From: an uncultured Clostridia bacterium
GTDB taxonomy: Bacteria > Bacillota > Clostridia > Oscillospirales > Oscillospiraceae
DNA: 64,000 bases
Direction: 5' to 3'
Assembly (NCBI GenBank): GCA_946531435.1
Contig: CAMNAO010000002.1
Span: forward strand, 1-64,000
Shown here: positions 50,801-58,846 of the stretch, piece by piece
How positions within the stretch are numbered: the first letter of the stretch is position 1
Layout of the letters: every line of letters starts with the position of its first letter
Notes under the pieces: model-generated
Told to the model about the DNA's origin: nothing
Database searches by the model: none
The model's input: the letters and a program-made list of their open reading frames with translations, nothing else
Position numbers and translations under genes: made by a program

Positions 50801-52026
50801 AGGTCCGGGGCGGCGGGAGCGAACCCGTGACGGCAGAGGTGTCTTCCCTTACCGGGGCAGAACTGAAGGACCCGGCGATCCTGCCGGAGGCGACCCTTTC
50901 CGCCGACGGAGGGATCCATCTCCGCTGGAAGGAGATTCCCGGCTGCGACGGCCTGCGGCTCTCCTATGCCCGGATCCTCAGCGAGGAGGGGGAGCCCCTT
51001 CGCTGGGGGACGGTATTCTGGGAGGATGTGAACGGGACTGCCTTCAGCCTTCCCCAGCCCGAGGATGGCGCGGCCTATGTGATCACTCTGCGTCCCTACC
51101 TTGTGCGCGGCGGGGAGAAGCTCTTCTCCGCTTCCGCGGCCGGGCCCGTGACCGCCGTTTCCCTGCGGGAGCCGGATCCCCCCAGCGGCCTTGCCGCCCA
51201 TCGGACGGAGCCCACCGGGGTCGAACTGAAATGGGTGGACCCGGGGAACCGCCGTTACGATCTTCAGCTTTCCTACGACGGCGTCAACTGGGAGACCGTT
51301 TCCGACATCCGGGGGGATACTTATACTCTGGAGGGAATCGGGCCGGAGACCCGCTGTTACTTCCGTATGCGCGCTCTGCGGGAGTGCCGCGGCGTCACCG
51401 TTGCCGGGATCTACGGCTCCACTGTCCTTCTGCGGGCCAAAGGGGAGCCCACGGCCTGGATGAGCGCCGAGAGCCGGGATGACGGCGCACTGGAGCTGAA
51501 GTGGGAGACCGCTTCCGGGGCGGATGGCTATCGGGTTTATTCCCGGATGATCGTCGACCGGGAGGGGCGTTCCCTGGAGGGGGACGTCTGGCGCATGAGC
51601 GAATTCATTACCGGCGACCGCTACACCCTGGAGGGGCTGGAACCCGGCTGCGTCTATGAACTCCGCATCTCCGCCTACCGGGATCAGGGCGGCGTCAAAA
51701 CCCTTTTGGAGGATTACAGCGCCGGAACCGCGGCTCCCTCCCTGGTGCCGCCGGAGCTCCCGCGGGCACTGCGGGCGGAATTGCGTCAGAACGGCACGCT
51801 CATCGTCACCTGGGAGCCGTCGGAGGGAGCCAACCGCTATGTGGTGAGCTATTCCCAAAACGGCGCAGACTGGCAGAAAATCATTACCCTGGAGGATGGC
51901 GGCTGTGAGATCCACGGTCTGGATACGGGGAGCGGATACACTGTCCGTGTTGCCGCCGTAAGCTCTCTCATGGGCAGAAGCCAGCAGAGCGACGAGGCGG
52001 AGACCTACAGCCTGATTGAGAGCTGA
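47815..52026 (+). CDS. Secreted tail-lysozyme, InlB-type repeat and multi-FnIII protein
   Basis: An extracellular protein of 1,403 residues. The TTG start is six bases after AAAGGAG. The first ATG, four codons later, would be 18 bases away. The signal peptide ends near EARA-ENPP (residue 27). A phage-tail-lysozyme-type domain follows (about 38-165, with CGILANIAAESGFDPEARG and SFGLCQWHLDRWDQL), where Glu in AAESGF is the likely catalytic acid. A region resembling an SH3 or linker module follows, then one InlB/Listeria-Bacteroides repeat (FDPQGGSCG...GYVFTGWYT...LTLYAHW, about residues 380-445). Ten fibronectin type III domains, each with a W in the LxW strand, fill the rest. No sortase signal, S-layer domain or C-terminal helix is seen, so anchoring is unclear. 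It may remodel peptidoglycan and bind polymer. Confidence 0.85.
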   Translation: MKQRMRILAVIFTALLVILAIPTEARAENPPPVSGRSEETEVFLYLRDTIGLNEAAACGILANIAAESGFDPEARGDVSNGAATSFGLCQWHLDRWDQLKDYCKAYGLREDSLYGQLSYIKTELEYYYTSLAQELKQVSNTADGAYDAGYLWCYYYENPYNREAKAVARGSNAATTYWTVYQPVDESAGKVSFTEEDAYGYYQVIQSAPARTYPSLADNAKGTVAEGTLLYMAARCVNDAGEVFYRASSGEWSGTYLSADVLTPVEEVEDRLTASEVSYPTRLVIGSAFTVSGSFRSTISGINYASVTILDEEGKETGVGKSVNLNRMEYSLLSLDSAVKFGSIPSPGTYVYRVEVRNASETYLLEQEFTVVPVVSLTISFDPQGGSCGTGEKLVESGGPCGTLPTPSREGYVFTGWYTAASGGSQVTERTKLTGEEDLTLYAHWSIPAPEELGAESMPDGSVHLTWKASANAESYVIYYRNAGYTAWNEYAVVTGLSADATGLPNAAEYEFSLRAARDSGSQRELSAGRSNIAQAVVLTTPAVPTILQAAHGPDGVTVTWSGGEGATGFLLEYAANDGAWESVSGLTGSAYSLSGLDDLLSYRFRLRAVSAYGGLSRESEFSPVLELGPKTIAPSPKNVEAGAGDGSRILLNWESSGAERYQVYYREQGENAWIRGPEVKETTAAVAGLKDRTVYEFTVSGVTGINGVPTEAGTTSQIASAAVFRAPNAPGGLTARRESGSIRVQWNGLEDAVSYELEYRVNDGDWKQVPELGEPGYLLSDAKEANTYRFRVRGLGSFSGYTKAGGFSDEVRVEAKPVASAPGGVSASSQPDGSVAITWRSIERADGYRVSYREVSDEGSGSGEWRALDPVTGTGDTVGGLTPLRNYEFRVASYTLVDGKKTYSSDFSGAVSAPSLLAPAAPERLTVERCADGTLHLLWTAAENATDYELSYRLENGEERLVTEIVCPEYTLQGLQPGASVTLRVSSVARAFGAEVRGGGSEPVTAEVSSLTGAELKDPAILPEATLSADGGIHLRWKEIPGCDGLRLSYARILSEEGEPLRWGTVFWEDVNGTAFSLPQPEDGAAYVITLRPYLVRGGEKLFSASAAGPVTAVSLREPDPPSGLAAHRTEPTGVELKWVDPGNRRYDLQLSYDGVNWETVSDIRGDTYTLEGIGPETRCYFRMRALRECRGVTVAGIYGSTVLLRAKGEPTAWMSAESRDDGALELKWETASGADGYRVYSRMIVDREGRSLEGDVWRMSEFITGDRYTLEGLEPGCVYELRISAYRDQGGVKTLLEDYSAGTAAPSLVPPELPRALRAELRQNGTLIVTWEPSEGANRYVVSYSQNGADWQKIITLEDGGCEIHGLDTGSGYTVRVAAVSSLMGRSQQSDEAETYSLIES

Positions 52027-52044
52027 TAAGAGAACAGCAAGCCA

Positions 52045-52236
52045 AAGGACTGCCTCAAAAAAGACATCCGTCTAAAGTAGGGGAGGGGCTCGCCCCTCCC
52101 AGCAGCAGGAAGCGATGGTTAAACGGAATACTCCCGGCGAATCCGCTTTGGGTACGATCTATGTTGTACCAGACTGCGATTTCGCCGGGAGTATTCTCTA
52201 TATGCAAATTTCCGCTGTGCGGGAGGCCCGAGGGCG
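52045..52236. repeat. Nested palindromic repeat element C, right end truncated
   Basis: Left end GGACTGCCTCAAAA, then GTAGGGGAGGGGCTCGCCCCTCCC, then ACTCCCGGC...GCCGGGAGT around a GGTACGA...TGTACC core, then CTCTATATGC and GCGGGAGGCCC. Each module matches element B in order. The right terminal TGTCTC-type end is missing, and the element runs directly into the stop codon of the minus-strand gene. It lies between convergent genes. Confidence 0.82.
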
Positions 52237-53016
52237 TCACTCCGACAACAGCATCTCCCGCAGGCGGGGCCAGAGGGGCGCCAGCTCTTCCCAGATGAGG
52301 AATACCGTCTTTGCTCCGGCGGCCCAGGCGTCCTCCAGCCTTTGACGGAGGGTGTCCGGCGTGTCCCAAAGCAGCATGTGGCTCTCCTCTCCCTTCGTAT
52401 AACTGCCGTACATGGCCATGAGCTCCTTTGAGTAGAAAGCCCCGCCTCCCGTCTTTTTCAAAATCTTCTCCGCCTCCCCCTCCCGAAGGACCTGCCCCAA
52501 TCCCCCTTCGGGAAGTCTGAGATCCTGCCTTCGGATGCGGAGATTCAGGGCGAAGGATGCCTGGGAAGATTGCCTAATCCGCAAAAACGCGCAGCGGGCG
52601 TCCCCGCTTAAGGGAAAGGAAGTGAAGAGGGGCAGCGCCCGGGGAGGCAGGGAGGGCGCGAAGGGAAGGAAGAGCGGCAGCCCCTTTTGACGCAGTTTTT
52701 CGGCCAGGGAAGACGCCAGCAGGGAGAGAGCGGGACCGGGGGAGGCCGGCAGGTCCAGCAGCACACCCCGTACATTTTGCAGAAGGCACTCCCGCAGAAT
52801 GTCGGAGGAGAGGGCGGAGACCGGTCCCGCTCCGATGCCCGCCTCACAGGAGAGGACCATGATGCCTGCCCGAGGCGGGCGGAAGTCCCGGACCCGGTAT
52901 AGACGCAGGTCCCGCCCCACCCGGTAGGCCAGGGGAGCGGGGGAGAAAAGGCCTTCGGCGGGGGGCAGCTCCTCCTCGGGCCGACAGATGAGGGCAATTT
53001 TTTCCATCTTTGGCAC
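52237..53016 (-). CDS. Protein of unknown function, 259 residues
   Basis: Not recognised. The GTG start has AGGAGG seven bases upstream. An ATG three codons in would be too far from it. The sequence is Leu/Pro/Arg-rich, without signal peptide or helices. Segments such as GIMVLSCEAGIGAG, VRGVLLDLPASPGP, LPLFLPFAPSL and AGAKTVFLIWEEL alternate strand-like and helix-like parts and recall a degenerate TIM-barrel or glycosidase-18-like fold, but catalytic DxxDxDxE is absent. The last codons abut repeat element C, so the original C-terminus may have been changed by insertion. It is divergent from the M24 peptidase gene. Confidence 0.7.
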   Translation of the reverse strand: MPKMEKIALICRPEEELPPAEGLFSPAPLAYRVGRDLRLYRVRDFRPPRAGIMVLSCEAGIGAGPVSALSSDILRECLLQNVRGVLLDLPASPGPALSLLASSLAEKLRQKGLPLFLPFAPSLPPRALPLFTSFPLSGDARCAFLRIRQSSQASFALNLRIRRQDLRLPEGGLGQVLREGEAEKILKKTGGGAFYSKELMAMYGSYTKGEESHMLLWDTPDTLRQRLEDAWAAGAKTVFLIWEELAPLWPRLREMLLSE

Positions 53017-53045
53017 TATACATCCTCCTCTGTTTGAGGTATAAT
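53017..53045 (+). promoter_or_regulatory. Promoter before the M24 peptidase gene
   Basis: TATACA and a perfect TATAAT (53040-53045) are 17 bases apart. The -35 overlaps the ribosome-site region of the divergent gene. Confidence 0.5.
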
Positions 53046-53057
53046 CAGCTATGGGTT

Positions 53058-53092
53058 GAGGCCTTTAACCCCCGGTGTTCCGGGGAGGCCTC
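53058..53092 (+). other. Leader hairpin of the M24 peptidase transcript
   Basis: Outer stem GAGGCCT/AGGCCTC and inner stem CCCCGG/CCGGGG with loop TGTT form a two-part hairpin just after the expected start point. No T-run follows. The function is unknown. Confidence 0.5.
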
Positions 53093-53144
53093 ACATCATA
53101 TTACTTGCATTACGGGCGGATTATGCCCGCCGGAGGAATCAGTT

Positions 53145-54209
53145 ATGGATCATCTTTTCAGCATTCAGAAGGCCCTGGCGGCCCGGGAAATGGAGGCCAT
53201 CTTCCTTACCGGCCCTTCCAACGTGTTTTACGCAACGGGCTTTCCCGGCTTTGACTGCACGGCCCTGGTGACGGGGTCCGAGGCCTGGCTCTTTACCGAC
53301 GGCCGCTATATCGAGGCGGCGGAGAACGCCGTGAAAAGCGCCCGTGTGGTGCTGACAGACCGGCAGCATCCCCTCGCCCAGCGGGTGAAGGAGGTCTTGT
53401 CCGACTGCGGCATCCGTCGCCTGGGGGTGGAGGAGCGCTCCCTCTCCTACGCGGACTATCTGAACTATAAGGAGAAGCTGGGGGTGGAGCTTGTTTCCTC
53501 CCAGGTCGTCATGGATGAGCTTCGGGCGGTGAAGACCCCCGAGGAGGTGGAGATCATGGTGGAGGCCCAGCGGATCGCGGAGAAGGCCTTTACTGAGACC
53601 CTGAGCCACCTTCGCATGGATATGACCGAGTCCGAGTTCGCTGCGGAGCTCACCTACCGGATGATCCTTCACGGCGGCTCCGACAAATCCTTCGACCCCA
53701 TCGTGGTCTCCGGCGAGAAGTCCAGCATGCCCCACGGCGTGCCGGAGAACCGGGTGATGCGAAAGGGCTTTCTTACCATCGACTTCGGCGTGAAGTACAA
53801 GGGCTACTGCTCCGACACCACCCGCACCGTCTGCCTGGGTGAGCCCACGGCGGAAATGCGGAAGGTGTACGGAATCGTCCGCGAGGCCCAGGAGGCGGGC
53901 ATTGCCGCCGCCAAGGGCGGCATGATCGGCTCCGAGGTGGATGCCGCAGCCCGCCGGGTCATTGAGGAGGCGGGCTATGGACAGTACTTCACCCACTCCT
54001 TCGGCCACAGCCTGGGTATCGATATCCATGAGGGGCCCAATGCCGCCCCCACCGAGAAGCGGCCCCTGCCCGTGGGCGCCGTGGTCTCTGCCGAGCCGGG
54101 CATTTATATCCCCGGCCGCTTCGGCGTCCGCATCGAGGACGTGATGGTGCTGGGGGAGAACGGAGCCAGGGATATTACCAATCTCCCCAAGGATCTTCTG
54201 GTTTTGTGA
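53145..54209 (+). CDS. M24-family aminopeptidase (Xaa-Pro type)
   Basis: Cytoplasmic peptidase of 354 residues releasing N-terminal residues, typically before proline. The creatinase-like N-domain covers residues 1-125 and the pita-bread catalytic domain follows. The metal ligands are readable: two Asp in IDFGVKYKGYCSDTTRT, His in SFGHSLGIDIHEGP, Glu in SAEPGIYI and Glu in VRIEDVMV. The start MDHLFSIQKAL follows CGGAGGAATC. The 45-codon longer frame has no support. Next to efp, as in many Firmicutes. Confidence 0.95.
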   Translation: MDHLFSIQKALAAREMEAIFLTGPSNVFYATGFPGFDCTALVTGSEAWLFTDGRYIEAAENAVKSARVVLTDRQHPLAQRVKEVLSDCGIRRLGVEERSLSYADYLNYKEKLGVELVSSQVVMDELRAVKTPEEVEIMVEAQRIAEKAFTETLSHLRMDMTESEFAAELTYRMILHGGSDKSFDPIVVSGEKSSMPHGVPENRVMRKGFLTIDFGVKYKGYCSDTTRTVCLGEPTAEMRKVYGIVREAQEAGIAAAKGGMIGSEVDAAARRVIEEAGYGQYFTHSFGHSLGIDIHEGPNAAPTEKRPLPVGAVVSAEPGIYIPGRFGVRIEDVMVLGENGARDITNLPKDLLVL

Positions 54210-54228
54210 GCTTTTTTCCAAATAACCC

Positions 54229-54257
54229 TTGCAAAAGGCGCCGTCATAGGTTAAAAT
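54229..54257 (+). promoter_or_regulatory. Promoter of efp
   Basis: TTGCAA and TAAAAT (54252-54257) are 17 bases apart, 58 bases before the GTG start. Confidence 0.65.
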
Positions 54258-54315
54258 ATCTTGAAGCTTTTTAGCCCCGCGAAAGTGATGAACAACTGCT
54301 TAGGAGGATAAGATA

Positions 54316-54876
54316 GTGATTACAGCAGGCGATTTCAGAAATGGTGTGACCTTTGAGCTTGACGGAAAAGTCATGCAGGTGGTTGAATTCCAGCACGTAA
54401 AGCCCGGCAAGGGCGCCGCCTTTGTGCGGACCAAGATGAAGAACGTCATCACCGGCGCCGTAACCGAGACGTCCTTTAACCCCACCGACAAGTTCGAGAA
54501 CGCCACGGTGGAGCGGAGGCAGATGGAGTACAGCTATCAGGATGGCGACCTCTACTACTTCATGGATCCCGAGACCTACGACCTGGTGCCCATCGACGGC
54601 TCTGTCCTCAACGACAACTTCAAGTTCGTCAAGGAGAACATGACCTGCACGGTTTACTCCTATAAGGATAAGATTTATAATGTGGAGCCCCCCACCTTTG
54701 TGGAGCTTCAGGTGACCAAGTCCGATCCCGGTGAGCGCGGCAACACCGCCACCAACGTGACCAAGCCCGCCACTTTGGAGACCGGCGCCGAGATCAAGGT
54801 GCCTCTCTTCATCAACGAGGGCGAGATGATCCGCATCGACACCCGCACCGGAGAGTATCTGGAGCGCGCCAAGTAA
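54316..54876 (+). CDS. efp: Elongation factor P
   Basis: A 186-residue translation factor that relieves ribosome stalling at polyproline. It starts with GTG after TAGGAGGATA and reads [18 protein letters not shown]. Domain I carries the modification-loop Lys in [13 protein letters not shown]. Pro-rich loop neighbours match the YmfI-modified Firmicute type more than the EpmB type, but the modification cannot be assigned. The C-terminal ending is [18 protein letters not shown]. Confidence 0.97.
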   Translation: MITAGDFRNGVTFELDGKVMQVVEFQHVKPGKGAAFVRTKMKNVITGAVTETSFNPTDKFENATVERRQMEYSYQDGDLYYFMDPETYDLVPIDGSVLNDNFKFVKENMTCTVYSYKDKIYNVEPPTFVELQVTKSDPGERGNTATNVTKPATLETGAEIKVPLFINEGEMIRIDTRTGEYLERAK

Positions 54877-54907
54877 GCCAAATTGCCTGTAAAAGGAGGG
54901 TTTTCCA

Positions 54908-55360
54908 ATGACTGTATCTGAGAAGGTCGCCTATCTCAAGGGCCTGATGGAGGGCCTGAACATCGGCACCGAGACGCCCGAGGGCAAGCTGTTTGCCGCC
55001 ATGGCGGACACCCTGCAGGAGATCTCTGACGAGATCGATGATCTGAACGCCACCCTGGAGGATCACGAGGACGAGCTGGACGCCATCTCCGACGCCCTGG
55101 ACGACATCGCTGAGGATCTCTATGCCGAGGACGATGAGGACGAGGACGACGAAGACGAGGATTGGGATGAGGACTGGGACGACGAGGACCTCTACGGCGT
55201 TACCTGCCCCAACTGCGACGCGGAGATCCATGTGAGCGCGGCTCAGGTGGATGAGGGCCAGATCGTCTGCCCCAAGTGCGGCGAGCTCCTGGAACTGGAG
55301 TTTGACGACGAGGAAGAGGACGACGAGGACGACGAGGACGACAAGGACGACAAGGACTGA
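54908..55360 (+). CDS. Acidic zinc-ribbon protein, CD1247 N-terminal-domain type
   Basis: A 150-residue protein. The N-terminal helix pair (SEKVAYLKGLMEGLNIGTETPEGKLFAAMADTLQEI, described in part) resembles the domain named after Clostridioides CD1247. Two long Asp/Glu runs flank a ribbon CPNCDAEIHVSAAQVDEGQIVCPKCG. More than one third of residues are acidic. It lies 31 bases after efp with AAAGGAGGG, the usual neighbourhood for this family. The function is unknown. A chaperone-like or translation-linked role is only a guess. Confidence 0.88.
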   Translation: MTVSEKVAYLKGLMEGLNIGTETPEGKLFAAMADTLQEISDEIDDLNATLEDHEDELDAISDALDDIAEDLYAEDDEDEDDEDEDWDEDWDDEDLYGVTCPNCDAEIHVSAAQVDEGQIVCPKCGELLELEFDDEEEDDEDDEDDKDDKD

Positions 55361-55384
55361 GGTCCCTGTGCATGAAAACGATTC

Positions 55385-55415
55385 AAAAAAGGTGCGGGTT
55401 TTCCGCACCTTTTTT
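55385..55415 (+). terminator. Terminator of the efp operon
   Basis: AAAAAAGGTGCGG pairs with CCGCACCTTTTTT across five bases and runs into the T-run. Confidence 0.92.
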
Positions 55416-55474
55416 GCTGCCCGATGGCCCGTACCATTTTTTTGGACTCTGTAATACTATTCCCGGATAGAAAG

Positions 55475-55595
55475 CTGACAAGGAATTTCGAGCAGAATTT
55501 GTGTCAGACAAGGCAGCGCCCGCAGAGCATAATGGAGATATATGGTCAAGGGCGCTAACGAAGGTTGGCGCAAATTCTGCCGGAAGGACTGTCAG
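55475..55595. repeat. Three-tier nested inverted repeat upstream of murA
   Basis: A 121-base non-coding element. Three inverted pairs nest: CTGACA (55475-55480) with TGTCAG (55590-55595), GCAGAATTTG (55492-55501) with CAAATTCTGC (55571-55580), and AGCGCCC (55515-55521) with GGGCGCT (55550-55556). The arms are separated by unpaired stretches of similar length on both sides. A 101-codon frame across it lacks a ribosome site and is not considered coding. The rest of the 442-base gap (55416-55474, 55596-55714) shows nothing recognised. A mobile or structured-RNA origin is possible. Confidence 0.75.
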
Positions 55596-55714
55596 ATTTC
55601 TATTTGGGGATAGTATAAACACCAATTATCGGCCTTTCCGGCCGCTTTTCGTTTCATATTCCGGTTTCCGGGTATACTGTTTTTTGGAAAGAGGAGGTAA
55701 AGGAAAATCTCCTC

Positions 55715-55743
55715 TTGCAAAAGTTACCATAACATTGTATAAT
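55715..55743 (+). promoter_or_regulatory. Promoter of murA
   Basis: TTGCAA and a perfect TATAAT (55738-55743) are 17 bases apart, 59 bases before the start codon. Confidence 0.75.
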
Positions 55744-55802
55744 AATTCCGGCCTGTGCATAGGCTTTGCTTTTGCGCAGGGACATGAGCGAAGAGGTGCT
55801 TC

Positions 55803-57098
55803 ATGAAATATCTCATCAAGGGTGGAAAGCCGCTCTGCGGGTCCGTAGAGATCAGCGGCGCAAAGAACGCCGCAGTGGCGATCATTCCTGCGTGTTTAAT
55901 GGTGGACGGCGTCTGCCGCATTGAGAACGTCCCCATGATTTCAGATGTGACGATGCTGCTGCGCATCCTTCGGGAAATGGGCGGCATTGTGCGCATGGTG
56001 AACAAGAATACGGTGGATATAGACTGCAGGCCCATTACCCGCCCGGCCGCGGAGTTTGATATGATGCGGCAGATCCGCGCCTCTTACTATCTCATCGGGG
56101 CCATGCTGGCCCGCTTTGGCTCCGCCCGGGTGGTCATGCCCGGCGGCTGCAATTTTGGCGGGACCCGGCCCATCGATCAGCATGTAAAGGGCTTCAGCGC
56201 CCTGGGCGCCCGGGTGGAGCTGGGCAACGATATGGTGGTGGCGGAGGCCAGGAGCGGACGGCTTCATGGCGCCAACATCTATCTGGACGTGGTCTCCGTT
56301 GGTGCCACGGTCAACGTGATGCTGGCGGCCTCCATGGCCGTGGGTACCACGGTGATCGAGAATGCAGCCAAGGAGCCCCATATCGTGGATCTGGCCAACT
56401 TCCTGAATTCCTGCGGCGCGGATATCCGCGGCGCGGGCACCAACGTGATCAAGGTCCGCGGTGTCAAGCGGCTGGAGGGCGGCAGCTATGCCATCATCCC
56501 CGACCAGATCGAGGCCGGGACCTATATGGCCGCCGTGGCCGGCTGCGGCGGAGAAGTGCTGATCCAGAACGTCATTCCCCGCCATCTGGAGTGCATTTCC
56601 GGCAAGCTTCGGGAGATGGGCGTCGAGGTGGAGAACCTTGGGGACGCCGTCCGGGTTACACGGGATGGACCTCTGGGCCGCGCCAACATCAAAACCCTGC
56701 CCTATCCCGGTTTCCCCACGGATATGCAGCCCCAGCTTTCCACGGTGCTTGCCGTCGCAAACGGAACCAGCGTGGTGTCTGAGGGCGTGTGGGAGACCCG
56801 TTATAAGTATGTGGATGAGCTGCGCCGTATGGGCGCCCGCATCCAGGTGGAGGGCCGCATCGCCATCATTGAGGGCGTGCGCCGCCTTTCCGGGGCCACC
56901 ATCCGCGCCTATGACCTTCGGGCCGGCGCCGCCATGGTGATTGCCGGACTCATTGCCGAGGGAACGACCACCGTAGAGGGCGTCAGCTATATCGAGCGGG
57001 GCTATGAGGATATCGTGCTCAAGCTGCGCGGCCTGGGGGCGGATATCATCTCCGTCACCGAGGACGACCCGAAGGAGAGTCTTCGCTCCGCCATGTAA
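55803..57098 (+). CDS. murA: UDP-N-acetylglucosamine 1-carboxyvinyltransferase
   Basis: First committed step of peptidoglycan synthesis, transferring enolpyruvate from PEP to UDP-GlcNAc. Its 431 residues are typical. KGGKPLCGSVEISGAKNAAVAIIP opens the fold. The catalytic Cys is in VVMPGGCNFGGTRPIDQH, so the fosfomycin-target Cys is present. PYPGFPTDMQPQLSTVLAVA and the C-terminal LRAGAAMVIAGLIAEGTTTVEG are conserved. The ribosome site AGAGGTGC is weaker than in neighbouring genes. A hairpin terminator follows. Confidence 0.97.
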   Translation: MKYLIKGGKPLCGSVEISGAKNAAVAIIPACLMVDGVCRIENVPMISDVTMLLRILREMGGIVRMVNKNTVDIDCRPITRPAAEFDMMRQIRASYYLIGAMLARFGSARVVMPGGCNFGGTRPIDQHVKGFSALGARVELGNDMVVAEARSGRLHGANIYLDVVSVGATVNVMLAASMAVGTTVIENAAKEPHIVDLANFLNSCGADIRGAGTNVIKVRGVKRLEGGSYAIIPDQIEAGTYMAAVAGCGGEVLIQNVIPRHLECISGKLREMGVEVENLGDAVRVTRDGPLGRANIKTLPYPGFPTDMQPQLSTVLAVANGTSVVSEGVWETRYKYVDELRRMGARIQVEGRIAIIEGVRRLSGATIRAYDLRAGAAMVIAGLIAEGTTTVEGVSYIERGYEDIVLKLRGLGADIISVTEDDPKESLRSAM

Positions 57099-57108
57099 TC
57101 GAAAACGG

Positions 57109-57135
57109 CCCGCCGCAGTTTGCGGCGGGTATTTT
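57109..57135 (+). terminator. Terminator of murA
   Basis: CCCGCCGCA pairs with TGCGGCGGG across GTT and is followed by TATTTTAT. Confidence 0.75.
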
Positions 57136-57256
57136 ATAGCCATGAAAAAGCGCCGCATACAAACTGCTTTTTGTGCAGACGCGGGAAAGCAAAACGTAAT
57201 CATGGGAAATGCCGAAAAATCCTTCGATATTTCCGATAAATAGGAGGTCCGGGAAC

Positions 57257-58822
57257 ATGAAGCTAAACTACAAAAAGACGATCTTCGTCGGCTTTGCCTT
57301 CTTCCTCATCTGCGCCTTCTGGCAGGCCTATGACACCATCATTCCCAAGATCCTGACGGATAAGTTCGGCATGAACCAGACCAGCTCCGGCTTCATCATG
57401 GCGCTGGACAACATCCTGGCCCTCTTTATGCTGCCCCTTTTCGGCACCATCTCCGATCACTGCACCAATCGCCACGGCCGGCGCACGGTATTCATCGTGG
57501 TGGGCACCGTGGCGGCCGCCCTGCTGCTCATCTTCCTCAGCGTGGCGGACAATGCCCAGCTGAAGAGCATTTCTTCCCCGGTCACCGGCGAGCCGCTGAG
57601 TCAGGCGGAGCTCTATGACCAGGATCTGGAGATCATTACCCCCGCGGGTGAACGGCTGCGGATCCGGGAGAAGTTTACAAAGGAGGAGTTCTCCGCCATC
57701 GACCTTAACGGGGAGGACGGCAAGGCCAACCCTGATTATGCTGACTATGTGGTTCCTGCCCGGCAGGCGTATTCCGCCCGCTGCACCGCCCAGCGCCGCG
57801 TGCCCCTGACCTTTTTCGTGGTCATCCTGCTGCTGATCCTGATCTCCATGGCGACCTTCCGCTCTCCGGCGGTGGCGCTGATGCCGGATGTGACCCCGAA
57901 GCCTCTGCGCAGCAAGGCGAATGCGGTCATCAATCTCATGGGCACCATCGGCGGCGCGCTGGTATTGGTGCTGTCCAAGGTCTTCGGCACCGACTCCGCT
58001 GCCAAGGCGCTCATGAGCTATACCGGCTTCTTCGCCTGCATTTCTGTTCTGATGCTGGTCTCTCTTGTCATCTTCATCTGGAAGGTGCGGGAGCCTCAGC
58101 TTGTCCAGGAGATGCGGGAGGAGAGCGCCCGCTACGGTATCCCGGAGGAGGAGCCGGAGCCCAAGCTCAGCCGGAAGGAGAAGCGGGAGGCGCGGAAGAA
58201 CGCCCCCAAGCTCAGCCGGGAGGAGCGTCAGTCCCTGCTGCTCATCCTCTGCAGCGTGGTGCTCTGGTTCATGGGCTATAACGCCGTCACCAGCAAATAC
58301 TCCGTTTACGCCGGCAGTGTGCTGGGGCTGGGCTACGCCCTGCCGCTCCTGCTTGCCAACGTCTCTGCCATCATCTCCTATATCCCCGTGGGCCTCATCG
58401 CCTCCAGGGTGGGCAGGAAAAAGACCATCATGGCCGGCGTCGTTATCCTGGGCGTCTCCTTCTTTGTGGCAAGCTTTTTGAAGGCGGGGGTCAGCATCGT
58501 GGTCACCTACATTCTCTTCGCCCTCTGCGGCATCGGCTGGGCCACCATCAACGTGAACAGCTATCCCATGGTGGTGGAGCTGGCCTCCGGCGGAGACGTG
58601 GGCAAGTACACCGGCTTCTACTATACGGCCTCCATGGCGGCCCAGACCATGACCCCCATCTTCTCCGGCTGGCTCATGGATCGGCTGGGCATGCGGGTCC
58701 TGTTCCCCTATGCGGCGGCGTTTGTCCTGCTGGCCTTGCTCACCATGTACTTTGTCAAGCACGGCGATAACCGTCCCGAGGCGCCCCAGAGCAAGCTGGA
58801 GGCCCTGGATGTGGATATGTAA
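57257..58822 (+). CDS. MFS/GPH-like transporter with a loop insertion
   Basis: A 521-residue secondary carrier. The opening FVGFAFFLICAFWQAYDTIIPKILTDKFGMN and GTISDHCTNRHGRRTVFIVVG (Asp and Gly-Arg-Arg after helix 2) fit the sugar-carrier branch of the major facilitator group. A soluble insertion of about 75 residues (about 100-175, including SSPVTGEPLSQAELYDQDLEI) lies between helices 3 and 4, and a charged loop (ARYGIPEEEPEPKLSRKEKREARK) is central. TAGGAGGTCC sets the start. The longer frame from 57209 is not supported. A disaccharide or related sugar is the likely substrate class. Confidence 0.85.
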   Translation: MKLNYKKTIFVGFAFFLICAFWQAYDTIIPKILTDKFGMNQTSSGFIMALDNILALFMLPLFGTISDHCTNRHGRRTVFIVVGTVAAALLLIFLSVADNAQLKSISSPVTGEPLSQAELYDQDLEIITPAGERLRIREKFTKEEFSAIDLNGEDGKANPDYADYVVPARQAYSARCTAQRRVPLTFFVVILLLILISMATFRSPAVALMPDVTPKPLRSKANAVINLMGTIGGALVLVLSKVFGTDSAAKALMSYTGFFACISVLMLVSLVIFIWKVREPQLVQEMREESARYGIPEEEPEPKLSRKEKREARKNAPKLSREERQSLLLILCSVVLWFMGYNAVTSKYSVYAGSVLGLGYALPLLLANVSAIISYIPVGLIASRVGRKKTIMAGVVILGVSFFVASFLKAGVSIVVTYILFALCGIGWATINVNSYPMVVELASGGDVGKYTGFYYTASMAAQTMTPIFSGWLMDRLGMRVLFPYAAAFVLLALLTMYFVKHGDNRPEAPQSKLEALDVDM

Positions 58823-58846
58823 TACTTCTGACAGGAGGAAAATACG

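Noticed and set aside
55501..55806. A 101-codon plus-strand frame before murA
   Set aside because: No ribosome site, it crosses the three-tier inverted repeat and the murA promoter, and its protein has no recognisable features.
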